The notes below the pieces were generated by a model, which worked only from the letters and a program-made list of their open reading frames with translations, made no database searches and had not been told where the DNA came from. Shown piece after piece: positions 10,631-20,610 of a stretch of 64,000 nucleotides of DNA; positions within the stretch are counted from its first letter, which is position 1; every line of letters begins with the position of its first letter. This DNA is from Eulemur rufifrons (Eukaryota; Chordata; Mammalia; Primates; Lemuridae). A program made the translations under genes and the position numbers. Location: contig NC_090989.1 in NCBI RefSeq assembly GCF_041146395.1, forward strand, positions 126,107,501 to 126,171,500, given 5' to 3'.

Positions 10631-11915
10631 ATTATTAGTCCTTGGGGCTGGGCTGGCGTCAGACCCCTCAATTATTTTTTTCCATATCTCTCTTTCTTCC
10701 ATTTTGGGGCCTATACCCTCTAGCCTCCTCCCCAAACAAGGTTAAACGAACATTCCCTTTCTCCTTGCAGATCGCCCTCCCTCAGCCCCCCCTCAGCTAC
10801 ATACTCACGAAGCCCCCGCACAATCAACCGCACCTTAGACCAGCTGGAAACAAAACATGCAGTGTATGGTTGTCAAACCCTAGCCATGGGCTCAAGTTTT
10901 CAAGCACAAGACAGATTTAGCAAGAAATTTGGTGTTGCTAAAATTAGGACTTGCATTTCTTACATTTCCACTGCTCATTCTCAAAAAGAGTTGGCTCAAA
11001 AAAAAAAAAAAAACCCAAAATCATGAAGCAGCAAAATTTGTTTTAAAGCCATCCCCTAAATTAAAGGCCCTCTCAAAGGTGGCTGCAGAACCCACATGCA
11101 GGTCCCTGGGGGCCAACCCTATGGGTCTGCTGGAGCAGCGGAGACTCCGGCACAAGGCATCTGTCTGGGTGCTATTTCCCTGGCCCCTGCTTTCTGTCAA
11201 ATGAATCCTTCCGATGTGATAATGAATACGACACAGATTAATGCAGTGGTTCTCCATCTATAGGCCAGGAGGCATTTTGGGGGGACCCAGAGTTTTTGCA
11301 AGATGATTTTCAAATCTATTTGCATGCCTAGTGTCCATGGACTCAGTCTTTTCTGTGTCTCCCACAGGGTTGTGCCACTATTTTTCAAATGTATATACGT
11401 GTTATTGTGATGAATAAATACTTTATTAAAAAGCATTATATAAAGAATAAGATAATCAATAGATACTAAATACACACCTACTGTCATGCAAGGGTTAACA
11501 AACTCCTAGCTAATGCCACTCAACAAGAACTTTTTAGAAATAGTCCCACAGCTAGTAGCTCTCATGGTGGAGCTTCAGACACCAAAACAAGTTAGGGACT
11601 GGATACATGGAGGCCACCAGACCATTTGGCCACCTCCAAGTCACACTGAGATGGGAGCTCAGGGGGTGTGCATTCCAGCTACACTGAGAAACACAAACCC
11701 GGAGCCTTGGGCTGAGGCTGCTTGTGCCCAGGAAGCACAGCGTGCACCACCTCCTCCGTCCCCTTGTGCAGGAAGGAAGGCCAGGCCCCACATGCTTCGA
11801 GCACCAGTGCCCGGCAATCATAAGCACAGGCAGCAGGGAGATGAGGCAGAAAGAGTGAGGCAACTAGCAGTAGGAACATGTGTGGGCAGGAAAGCTATTA
11901 ACCCTCTCGTTTCAT
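10631..11915. other. Unassigned noncoding stretch
   Basis: A 15-A run near 10999-11013 could mark the end of a very old retroelement, but no body is recognisable. 'gcagtggttctccatct' near 11243 resembles the end of a hAT-type MER element. No gene is supported. The 138-codon ORF at 11513-11929 has overlapping ORFs on the opposite strand and no domain. Confidence 0.4.
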
Positions 11916-12030
11916 CCAGGGTTATCTAATTGCAAGCAACAGAAATCCACTGTGTACAACCTAAGCCAGAAGGGAAGTATTAGAAGATAAGTGCAGGACT
12001 CAGACTCAGCAAGGAAAGAAGGGGGATCAT
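11916..12030 (+). repeat. Ancient repeat related to the one at 2019
   Basis: 'taattgcaagcaacagaaat' and 'tacaacctaagccagaaggg' match the same degenerate pattern seen near 2035-2090 and 27788-27850. Confidence 0.4.
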
Positions 12031-12264
12031 GGTAGCAGATGCTTTTGGGGAGATATGAATCAGTTACAACCATTTTCTATCTGCGTGTTACCCCACTGAG
12101 ATTTGGATTCTTTGGGAAGAGCATAGGACTGGCCAGGGAAGAGAAGGATACCATGAGTTGTAGCCTCCCGGTATCCATCCACCAACACAGTGGAAGGCAC
12201 GTTCCTCAAAGAAAACCAAGGTGCTGGCACCAGAAAATGAGGGAAGGATGCTGAGCTTGGAGGC

Positions 12265-12400
12265 GACAGAGGTGTCTCTTAGGACTCCCTAGGACTCCGT
12301 CTCTTCATCTGTAAAATGGGAACAACTGTGGCTACACTGAAAATTTAATGAGACAACACAGAGCACAGTGTGGCATTTGGGAAGTGCCTAATACGCAATA
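12265..12400 (+). repeat. MIR SINE fragment
   Basis: 'ccgtctcttcatctgtaaaa', 'tgggaacaactgtggctaca', 'ttaatgagacaacacagagc' and 'gtggcatttgggaagtgcct' follow MIR order. Confidence 0.7.
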
Positions 12401-12810
12401 GTCTCCAAACCTTTTCTCCAGAGAATGAAGATACTTCATTGGCTCTGCGAAGAAGGCATCCTCCGCACAGATCAAAGGCCTTTCAAATGCTGATTTTACA
12501 GATTCAAACCTCAACCTAGAGCAAGCAGTGGATCTCTGCACATTTGATACATACCTTCCTGCTACGGTAATAAAAAATAAAGAGTTTTGCATAAGTCCTT
12601 TCCTGTAGGCAGGCAGGGGCTCTGGGGGAAGTCAACCCCATGGCCAATCCATCTGAAGCCAAGGCTAATAGAGTTGTTTATATTAAAGATCTGGTATTAA
12701 AGATCTCCCTCTGGCACCGCATTCTTTATGATGCATGGCCAATTGCCCACCGAGGAAGCTATTACAGCCTGAACAATTTTATTCCAAAATCATATCATTT
12801 TGTTTTTATT

Positions 12811-12860
<50 letters not shown>

Positions 12861-13299
12861 ATCTTTCTCTTAAAAAAAGTGACTATTGGTCAAAGTTAGA
12901 TTTTGCCCACACATTTTTCAACATTTAGGATGGTATATTCCTGTCTGGATGTGGGCTCTTACCAGGCCCTGCCTGATGGATGGGCTTGGCTATTTTCTCC
13001 ATCCTTTCTTGGCTCGAATTCTTGCCAACTTACACATTTTTGCTCAGCTTCGACATCTTCTTTCCATCAAACCAGATGTTTCTGTTGCTTTGCCATTTCA
13101 GTTTTTGTTCCCATCAAAAGTATGAAATTTGACAGATTATTTACTGATAGTGAAAGATGAAGCTATTGCAAGTTATGAGTTTAAAAATTTAGCTCTGCTA
13201 AATTTGAAATCATCCACTGTATGATTTCTATGTGTGTATGTGTGTCTATATCACCTTTCAGGTCTTTTTAAATGTTAAAAACCAAAGTGATACTGCTGG
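12401..13299. other. Unassigned noncoding stretch with a microsatellite
   Basis: Nothing recognised besides the (TC)n(AC)n tract listed separately. Confidence 0.4.
12811..12861. repeat. Compound microsatellite (TC)n(AC)n
   Basis: About 12 TC units run directly into about 13 AC units. No flanking coding sequence. It is likely length-polymorphic. Confidence 0.97.
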
Positions 13300-13430
13300 A
13301 CTTCTCGGCCTGCTAATGATTTTGGTTTTCATCCTAAGAACAATGGGAAGACATTGAATGATCTTTGGCAGAAGACAAAGTGACCAGATTTGTGTTTTTA
13401 ACAGATCTCTGTAGCTACTGAAAATGGACT
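13300..13430 (+). repeat. Ancient repeat related to 5490-6060
   Basis: 'ggttttcatcctaagaacaa', 'tgggaagacattgaatgatc', 'gtgaccagatttgtgttttt' and 'aacagatctctgtagctact' parallel 'acatgatcagatttgtattt' and the following sequence near 5990. Confidence 0.45.
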
Positions 13431-15039
13431 GGCCAATGGGGGTCGGGAGAGAGAAGGGGGCTGGCAAAGCAGGGAAAAGTTGGTTGTGTTAACACGAGCA
13501 GGGGACGAAGCAGCCCGTGCCAGGATGGGGGCAGTGGCGTTGGACAGAAGCAGATAACACGCGAGGATTGATTAAACTGGGTGATGAGCAAGATAAAGCT
13601 GCATCAAAAACTAAGATAAGCAAAATAATTCTACACACCAAAGATTCAGAATTGCATTCACAATTAGATGTCTCTTCTTCAGAGTGAATATTATAGCCAA
13701 CATGCAGTCATTGGTGTTACGTCCACTTCCTTGGGATTTGCTTCCCAGCTCAAGACAGACTGTATGCAAAGGACGAAATTCTTTATGTTTTTAGATAATA
13801 AAGTTTATTTAAAATAGAAAGCTTATGTTGAATAACTCACCCACCAAAATTTTCAAGAAGAATCCCCCTTTGTCCCGCTTCTCCACCACAGCCACACTTT
13901 GAATGAAACATTAAGCAGATTTATGAAAGAAACATTCTCTTGCTGCTTTTTCTCCCAAGATGGATGGCGTTCCTACTCAGAGCTGTAAGTGTCAGAATAA
14001 GGAATGCCCATGAGGTTGGGTTGTATGATGTTTTAGTAAAGTGAGATAAACATTCTCAGAAACACGATTATGACTTAAAAAAAAAAAACAAAAAACAATT
14101 TTCCAGAGAGGAATTCTCCTTTGGGGACTGAAACTTTTCTTTATAATTTTTATAGCCGCACACAGATGAAGACTGTGAAAAAGGTACAATATATCAGTTA
14201 TGAAAACGTGGCTACATTTTAAGAGAACACAGCCTTTTTCCAAATACATCTTAGATCTTCAACTCAGGAATTCTAGATCAAGATAAAATAGAGCTCTTGT
14301 TTCTAAAATCATTCTGTTTTCCTTCCTGTTAAACACTTTGCCTCAGTAACACTATAGATCAGTACAAACAAAAAAAAGTTTGTGGATAAGAAACTGTTTG
14401 GAAAAGAGCAGCATATTAGTCAGGCTATCTACATACAAATGAAAACTGATTCTGGCTCTGTCAAATGGAAAGGAGAGTACCTGGACGGATATCTTGATGT
14501 TAGGCCGGGGATCCCAGAACTGAGGAGGTTCTGAAAAGGACCATGTCCCGGGAACTCCATGATGCACGCTCCTCCTTGGCCTGACTAGACCGTGACCACC
14601 ACCTGCTCCAGGGTTTGCAGGAGTCAGTCTTCAGCAAGAGCTGAGCCCACGAGCCAGAGCCTTCTTCCCTGGCTGTGTTCCTACCTCCCAAGGCCCCACA
14701 CGATGGAAAGTCCCTCAAGGGGGACAGTCACAGAGGTGAGTGGATGCCAGGCAGCCTCCAAGGGACCAAGGTTGACTACAGGACTCATCTTCACTCCAGG
14801 GCCACCTCTCAGATTGTTTTTTACCTGGTTCCTTGAATTTGATAGATTTACCCAAAACAGCCATTAACTCAGATCCTATTAATTTGCTATTAATATATAA
14901 CAATGCATACGGAAGGAGGAATAGAGTTTAACAGTGGTACTGACAAAGATAAGAAAATGTTTTTACTCAACAAAGGCATCGATAAAATGGAAGACAGTTT
15001 AACTATTTAAGAGAATTAAACATTTTGGGACCTTGATAC
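13431..15039. other. Unassigned noncoding stretch
   Basis: No repeat or exon recognised with confidence. A-rich runs near 14076-14098 are isolated. Confidence 0.4.
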
Positions 15040-15052
15040 ATTTATTGATAGT
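15040..15052. repeat. Target-site duplication, 5' copy (HMGN1 retrocopy)
   Basis: ATTTATTGATAGT directly precedes the retrocopy and recurs exactly at 19889-19901 after its A-rich tail. This is the expected 13-bp mark of L1-mediated retroposition. Confidence 0.93.
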
Positions 15053-15606
15053 GGGGTCTCAGCAGCTCTGGCAGCGGAAGCAACAGCAGTGGCTAGCAGC
15101 CCAGCTTCAGCCCTCCCCACCGCCAAGGTGCCTGAGAGGAAGGTCAGCTTGGTGGCGGAGGGTGCGGTGAAGGAAGAGCCCGAGAGATCTGCGCGGGTGT
15201 CAGCTAAACTTGCTCCTGCCTGGTACTGGCACAAGTGCAGGGACACAGACCAGTGGAACAGAACAGAAAATCCAAATATAAAACCATCCTCATATAGCCA
15301 TCTAATCTTTGACAAAGCAGACAAAAACATGCTCTGGGGAAAAGATTCCTTATTTAATAAATGGTGCTGGGAAAACTGGATAGCCACATGTAGAAGACTA
15401 AAACAGGACACACAGCTCTCACCCCTCACAAAAATCAAATCACGGTGGTTAACAGACTTAAACCTTAGGTCAGAAACTATTAGAATTCTAGAAGAAAACG
15501 TAGGAAAGACTCTTACAGACATTGGCCTAGGCAAAGAATTTATGAAGAAGACCCCTAAGGCAATCACAGCAGCAACAAAAATAAATAAATGGGACCTGAT
15601 CAAATT

Positions 15607-15615
15607 AAAAAGCTT
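15607..15615. repeat. Target-site duplication, 5' copy (inner L1)
   Basis: AAAAAGCTT, duplicated at 17385-17393 after the inner L1 A tail. Confidence 0.9.
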
Positions 15616-17384
15616 GCAAATAGATGGAAAAATATACCATGCTCGTGGATCGGAAGAATCAACATTGTTAAAATGTCTATACTACCCAAAGTGATCTACA
15701 GATTCAATGCAATCCCTATTAAATTACCAACATCATTCTTCACAGATGTAGAGAAAATAATTATACACTTTGTATGGAACCAGAGAAGACCCCGTATAGC
15801 AAAAGCAATTTTAAGCAACAAAAACAAAATGGGAGGTATTAATTTGCCAGACCTCAAACTATACTACAAGGCCGTGGTTCTTAAAACAGCCTGGTACTGG
15901 CACAAGTACAGGGACACAGACCAGTGGAACACAACAGAAAATCCAAATATAGAACCATCCTTATATAGTCACCTAATTTTTGACAAAGCAGGAAAGAATA
16001 TACTCTGGGGACAAGAATCCCTATTCAATAAATGGTGCTGGGAGAATTGGTTAGCCACTTGTAAAAGACTGAAACAGGACCCACAGCTTTCACCTCTCAC
16101 AAAAATCAAATCACGGTGGATAACAGACTTAAACCTTAGGCGTGATACAATCAGAATTCTAGAAGAAAATGTAGGAAAGACTCTTACAGACATTGGCCTA
16201 GGCAAAGAATTTATGAAGAAGACCCCCAAGGCAATCACAGCAGCAACAAAAATAAATGAATGGGACATGATTAAATTAAAAAGCTTCTGCACAGCCAAAG
16301 AAACAGTCCAGAGAATAAACAGACCACCTACAGAATGGGAAAAAATTTTGCATACTACACATCAGATAAAGGACTGATAACAAGAATCTATTTAGAACTC
16401 AGGAAAATCAGCAAGAAAAAATCAAGTAACCCTATCAAAAAGTGGGCAAATGACATGAATAGAAACTTCTCAAAAGAAGATATAAGAATGGCTAACAAAC
16501 ATATGAAAAAATGCTCAACATCCCTAATCATCAGAGAAATGCAAATCAAAACCACAATGAGATATCACTTAACCCCAGTGAGAATGGCCTTTATCAAAAA
16601 AACCCAAAACAACACATGTTGGCGTGGGTGCGGAGAGACAGGAACACTCATACACTGCTGGTGGGACTGCAAACTAGTGCAACCCCTGTGGAAAGCATTA
16701 TGGAGGTATCTTAAACAGATTCAAGTAGACCTGCCATTTGACCCAGCAATCCCATTACTGGGCATATACCCAAAGGAAAAAAGGTCATTCTTTAACAAAG
16801 ACACATGTACCCGAATGTTTATAGCAGCACAATTCACAATAGCAAAGATGTGGAAGCAACCCAAATGCCCATCAATACATGATTGGATTAGTAAGCTGTG
16901 GTATATGTATACCATGGAATATTACTCAGCTATAAGGAATGATGAAGATACGACATCTCTATGGTTCTCCTGGAGAGAACTGGAACCCATTATATTAAGT
17001 GAAGTATCCCAAGAATGGAAAAACAAGCATCACATGTACTCACCAGAAAATTGGTTCCCCTGATCATCACCTAAATACACATCTGGGAACAACACCAATT
17101 GGATGTCAGACTGAGGTGGGGGGCGGGGGAGGGGATAGGGGTATGCCTACACAATGAGTGCATTGTGCACCGTTTGGGGAGTGGTAACACTTGAAGGTGC
17201 TGACTCGGGAAGGGGGGGTGGGGAAGGGAGGGATATATACCTACATGATGGGTGCAATGTGCACGACCTGGGGAACAGACACGTCTGGAGCTCTGGCTTG
17301 GGGGGAAAGGCGGAACAGGAGCAACGTATGTAACCTGAAATTCTGTATCCCCCATAACAAGATGAAATAAAAAATAAAAAAAAA
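15616..17384 (+). mobile_element. Inner young L1 nested in the outer L1
   Basis: It starts at [13 protein letters not shown] ORF2 sequence and overlaps the region already seen in the outer copy ([12 protein letters not shown] recurs at about 15892). It ends with a G-rich 3' UTR and an A tail at 17384. AAAAAGCTT at 15607-15615 repeats at 17385-17393, preceded at the left by TT. The site therefore fits the canonical L1 endonuclease target TT|AAAA. ORF2 is open from 15589 to about 16350, then shifts frame and continues to 17061. It is severely 5'-truncated and inactive. Confidence 0.95.
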
Positions 17385-17393
17385 AAAAAGCTT
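17385..17393. repeat. Target-site duplication, 3' copy (inner L1)
   Basis: AAAAAGCTT, after which the outer L1 ORF2 resumes in register (CTGCACAGCCAAAGAAAC). Confidence 0.88.
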
Positions 17394-18812
17394 CTGCACA
17401 GCCAAAGAAACAGTCACGAGAGTAAACAGACAACCTACGGAATGGGAAAAAATTTTTGCATACTACACATCATATAAAGGACTGATAACAAGAATCTATT
17501 TAGAACTCAGGAAAATCAGTAAGAAAAAATCGAACAACCCTATCAAAAAGTGGGCAAAGGACATGAATAGAAATTTTTCAAAAGAAGATATAAAAACGGC
17601 TAACAAACATATGAAAAAGTGTTCAACATCTCTAATCATCAGAGAAATGCAAATCAAAACCACAATGAGATATCACTTAACTCCAGTGAGAATGGCCTTT
17701 ATCAAAAAATCCCAAAACTATACATGTTGGCGTGGGTGTGGAGAGACAGGTACACTCATACACTGCTGGTGGGACTGTAAACTAGTGCAGCCCCTGTGGA
17801 AAGCAATGTGGAGATACCTTAAACAGATTCAAGTAGACCTATCATTCGATCCAGCAATCCCATTACTGGGCATCTACCCAGAAGAACAAAAGTCATTCTA
17901 TAAAAAAGACACCTGCACCCGAATGTTTATAGCAGCACAATTCACAATCGCAAAGATGTGGAAACAACCCAAATGCCCATCGATTCATGAATGGATTAGC
18001 AAAATGTGGTATATGTATACCATGGAATATTACTCAGCTTTTAGAAATAATGGCAATATGGCATCTCTTTGGTTCTCCTGGAGAGAGCTGGAACTCATTC
18101 TTTTAAGTGAAGTATCCCAAGAATGGAAAAACAAGCACCACATGTACTCACCAGCAAACTGGTTTCCCTGAGTGCACATTTGGGATTAACACCAATTGGG
18201 TATTGGACAGAGGTCGGGGCTGAGTGGAAGGGATGGGTGTATACCTACCTGATGAGTGCGATGCGCACTGCCTGGGGAATGGACACGATTGAAGTTCTGA
18301 CTGGGGGGGATGGGGTGGGGGGAGGGGAGGAGTGCACACCTACATGATGAGTGTGATGTGCACTGTCTAGGGAATGGACACAACTGAAGCTCAGACTCGG
18401 GGGCATGGGGAGGCATGGGCAATGTATATAGCCTGATCTTTTGTACCCCCTTAATGAGCTGAAAAACAAACAAACAAAAAAAAAGTGGAAACAAAGCCCA
18501 AAAAGGCAGCAGCAAAGGATAAATCTTCAGACAAAAATGTGCAACCAAAAGGGAAAAGGGGAGCAAAGGGGAAACAGGCCGCAGTGGCTAACCAAGAAAC
18601 TAAAGAACGCACCTGCAGAAAATGAAGAAACTAAAACTGAGGCAGGCCCAGCCTCTGCTGAAGCAGGAAGGAGAGAGAGAAGCCAGGTCTGATTAACATC
18701 ATTCACCGCGTCTTATTCATGCTCCCTGTCTCCCTTCTTGCACAACCCAGAGGAATATTTTTATCAACTATTTTGTAAATGCAAGTTTTTTAGTAACTCT
18801 AGAAACATTTTT

Positions 18813-19170
18813 TTTTATTAGAATCTTTTTTCTTTTCTTTTTTTTTTTTTTTTTTTGAGGCAGACTCTCGCTCTTTTGTCCTGGCTAGAGTGCCGTGGTG
18901 TCAGCCTAGCTAACAGCAACCTCAAACTCCTGGGCTCAAGCAATCCTCCTGCCTCAGCCTCCTAAGTAGCTGGGACTACAGGCATGTGCCACCATGCCTG
19001 GCTAATTTTTTCTATATATTTTTAGTCGTACAGATAATTCCTTTCTATTTTTTAGTAGAGACAGGGTCTCGTTCTTGCTCAGGCTGGTCTCAAACTCCTG
19101 ACCTCGAGTGATCCTCCCGCCTCGGCCTCCCAGAGTGCTAGGATTACAGGCTTGAGCCACCATGGCCGGC
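18813..19170 (-). mobile_element. Lemur-type Alu, minus strand, in the pseudogene 3' UTR
   Basis: Antisense dimeric Alu with the expanded linker 'ctatatatttttagtcgtac' followed by 'agataattcctttctatttt', which is the strepsirrhine-type arrangement. A T-rich tail lies at the left. The 14-bp duplication CTAGAAACATTTTT flanks it at 18799-18812 and 19171-19184, and removing one copy restores continuous HMGN1 3' UTR. Confidence 0.96.
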
Positions 19171-19888
19171 CTAGAAACATTTTTAAAAGGGAGGGAATCC
19201 CACCTCATCCCATTTTTTAAGTATAAATGCTTTTTTTATTTTAAAAGGTGAAATCATTTGCTGTTGTTTATTTTTTGTTACAATCTGAAAATAGTGTGGG
19301 ATATTGAATGACAGGAGGCTTTGACTGTCTTGGGTGTCAGCTTACATTCCATAGATGGGGTTCGTTTTTATATCCTATAATACAGAGCATACTAAATGGC
19401 AACGTGGAGTCCCAGGGTTGTGTTTAATATCTTGAACATTTTAAATTACTTCTATTCCCATGTTGTTTTTTAGTAGACTTGTTTCCTAAAGAAAATCACT
19501 CTTTGATCAGGGCTTTCTCTGTCAGAATTTCATATACTCGGTAACATCTTTGGTCGTGGTAGACCTGTTTTCCTAATAATTTTGTTAGTGTGCTGTGAAA
19601 GATTGAAAATTTGAGTATGGAATATATATGCTAATCAATTGTGAATTGGTGGGACTTAAATAATGGCTTATCAACATTTGAAGATACTGGCACTTGATAT
19701 CCTCTTAAGGAAAATTTGCCTCAAATTTTAAGCTGGAAAATCACTGGAATAACTGGTTAAAAAAGAATTAGAATAAATGGCTTTTTAGATTTTCGATATG
19801 GATGTTAAGAACTGTATGCAAATTGAAATGTCTGTACTAATCCTCAACACAACCAATAAAATCTCAATTACAAAAGGAAAAAAAATAA

Positions 19889-19901
19889 ATTTATTGATAG
19901 T
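19889..19901. repeat. Target-site duplication, 3' copy (HMGN1 retrocopy)
   Basis: ATTTATTGATAGT, identical to 15040-15052. Confidence 0.93.
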
Positions 19902-20120
19902 CAAACCACTTAAGTAGGTAAGCTATTGGGGCTAGAATTTGACTTTCTTTATTCATTAAAACTTAGCCTCTAAGTGACAACCCTTAAATGTATTTCTGAA
20001 CTACTTTTGAATAAATAAAGTTTGATTTTTAAAAAAAGAAAGAAGAGATTTGATTATTCAGACCCTACCTAATTCAGGCTTTCCTTCCTACCAACAAGCC
20101 CCTTTTAAGATGGTCCCTTG

Positions 20121-20404
20121 GGGCTGGGCATGGTAGCTCATGCCTGTAATCTAGCACTTTGGGAGGTGGAGGTGGGAGGATTGCTTCGAGGCCAGGAGTT
20201 CAAGACCAGGCTGAGCACGAGTGAGACCCCATCTCTAAAAAAAGTAGAAAAACTAGCTGGGTGTGGTGGTGCACACCTGCAGTCCCAGCTACTCGGGAGT
20301 CTGAGGCAGAAGGATTGCTCGAGCCCAGGAGTCTAGGGTTGCAGTGAGCTATAATTATGCCACTGCACTCTAGCCCCGACAATAGAGCAAGAAAAAAAAA
20401 ATGA
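20121..20404 (+). mobile_element. Alu SINE with 14-bp target-site duplication
   Basis: It runs from 'ggctgggcatggtagctcat' through both arms to an A tail at about 20391-20404. AAGATGGTCCCTTG flanks it at 20107-20120 and 20405-20418. The linker is short ('aaaaaaagtagaaaaactag'), so this is an older Alu type than those at 41516 and 48223. Confidence 0.96.
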
Positions 20405-20449
20405 AAGATGGTCCCTTGAGTCAGTAATAGCTTCAGAAATGTTTCAATA

Positions 20450-20610
20450 ATGAAGACTACTTATATTTGCATAACACTTTTCAAAATATTTTCATGGTTA
20501 TTATCCAATTTCCACTACCATAAGGTAGACAAGGTCAATAAATGGCTCCCATTTTATAGATGAGGAACGTGACACTGAAGAAACTTACCCCAGGTCAAAC
20601 ACCGGTAAGT
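20450..20610 (-). repeat. MIR SINE, minus strand
   Basis: 'ctcccattttatagatgagg', 'aacttaccccaggtcaaaca' and the preceding 'gcataacacttttcaaaata' follow reverse MIR order. Confidence 0.65.

Larger units (their letters stand above)
15218..18481 (+). mobile_element. Outer young L1 (5'-truncated) inside the HMGN1 pseudogene
   Basis: Only the 3' part of ORF2 is present: 15218-15615 (from [11 protein letters not shown] onward) and, after an inner insertion, 17394 to about 18171 (ending AN WFP-stop). A G-rich 3' UTR and an A-rich tail ending at 18481 follow. The reading resumes exactly where it stopped (LIKLKS then FCTAKETV). The zinc-knuckle-like part ([21 protein letters not shown]) is intact, but reverse transcriptase and endonuclease are absent, so it is dead. 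I see no target-site duplication around it: the left flank ends GCTCCT and the right starts AAAGTGGAAAC. This suggests an atypical insertion or a small loss of target DNA. Confidence 0.93.
15053..19888 (+). pseudogene. HMGN1P: HMGN1 processed retropseudogene, split by nested L1s and an Alu
   Basis: HMGN1 is a nucleosome-binding high-mobility-group protein. This is an intronless cDNA-like copy: 5' UTR from 15053, first CDS part at 15128-15217, second CDS part from 18482 to about 18693, then a long 3' UTR with AATAAA at 19855-19860 and an A-rich tail. In the first part the residues [17 protein letters not shown] and RSARVSAK match the HMGN1 N-terminus. In the second part KVETKPKKAAAKDKSSDK and KGKRGAKGKQA match its nucleosome-binding and C-terminal parts. 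The start codon is GTG instead of ATG, and a frameshift near 18605 puts ETKER out of frame before an early stop. A young L1 interrupts it at 15218-18481 and an Alu at 18813-19170. The 13-bp flanking duplication shows L1-mediated insertion. It cannot encode protein. Confidence 0.95.

Noticed and set aside
12811..12861. TC/AC tract as a regulatory element
   Set aside because: An ordinary compound microsatellite with nothing beside it to suggest function.
15589..17063. L1 ORF2 as a working gene
   Set aside because: 5'-truncated, frameshifted near 16350 and without endonuclease or most of the reverse transcriptase.
17563..18171. 202-codon ORF as a host gene
   Set aside because: It is the C-terminal part of the outer L1 ORF2, in register with 15218-15615.
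18441..18692. 83-codon ORF as a separate small gene
   Set aside because: It is HMGN1 pseudogene sequence read in a shifted frame across the L1 A tail.
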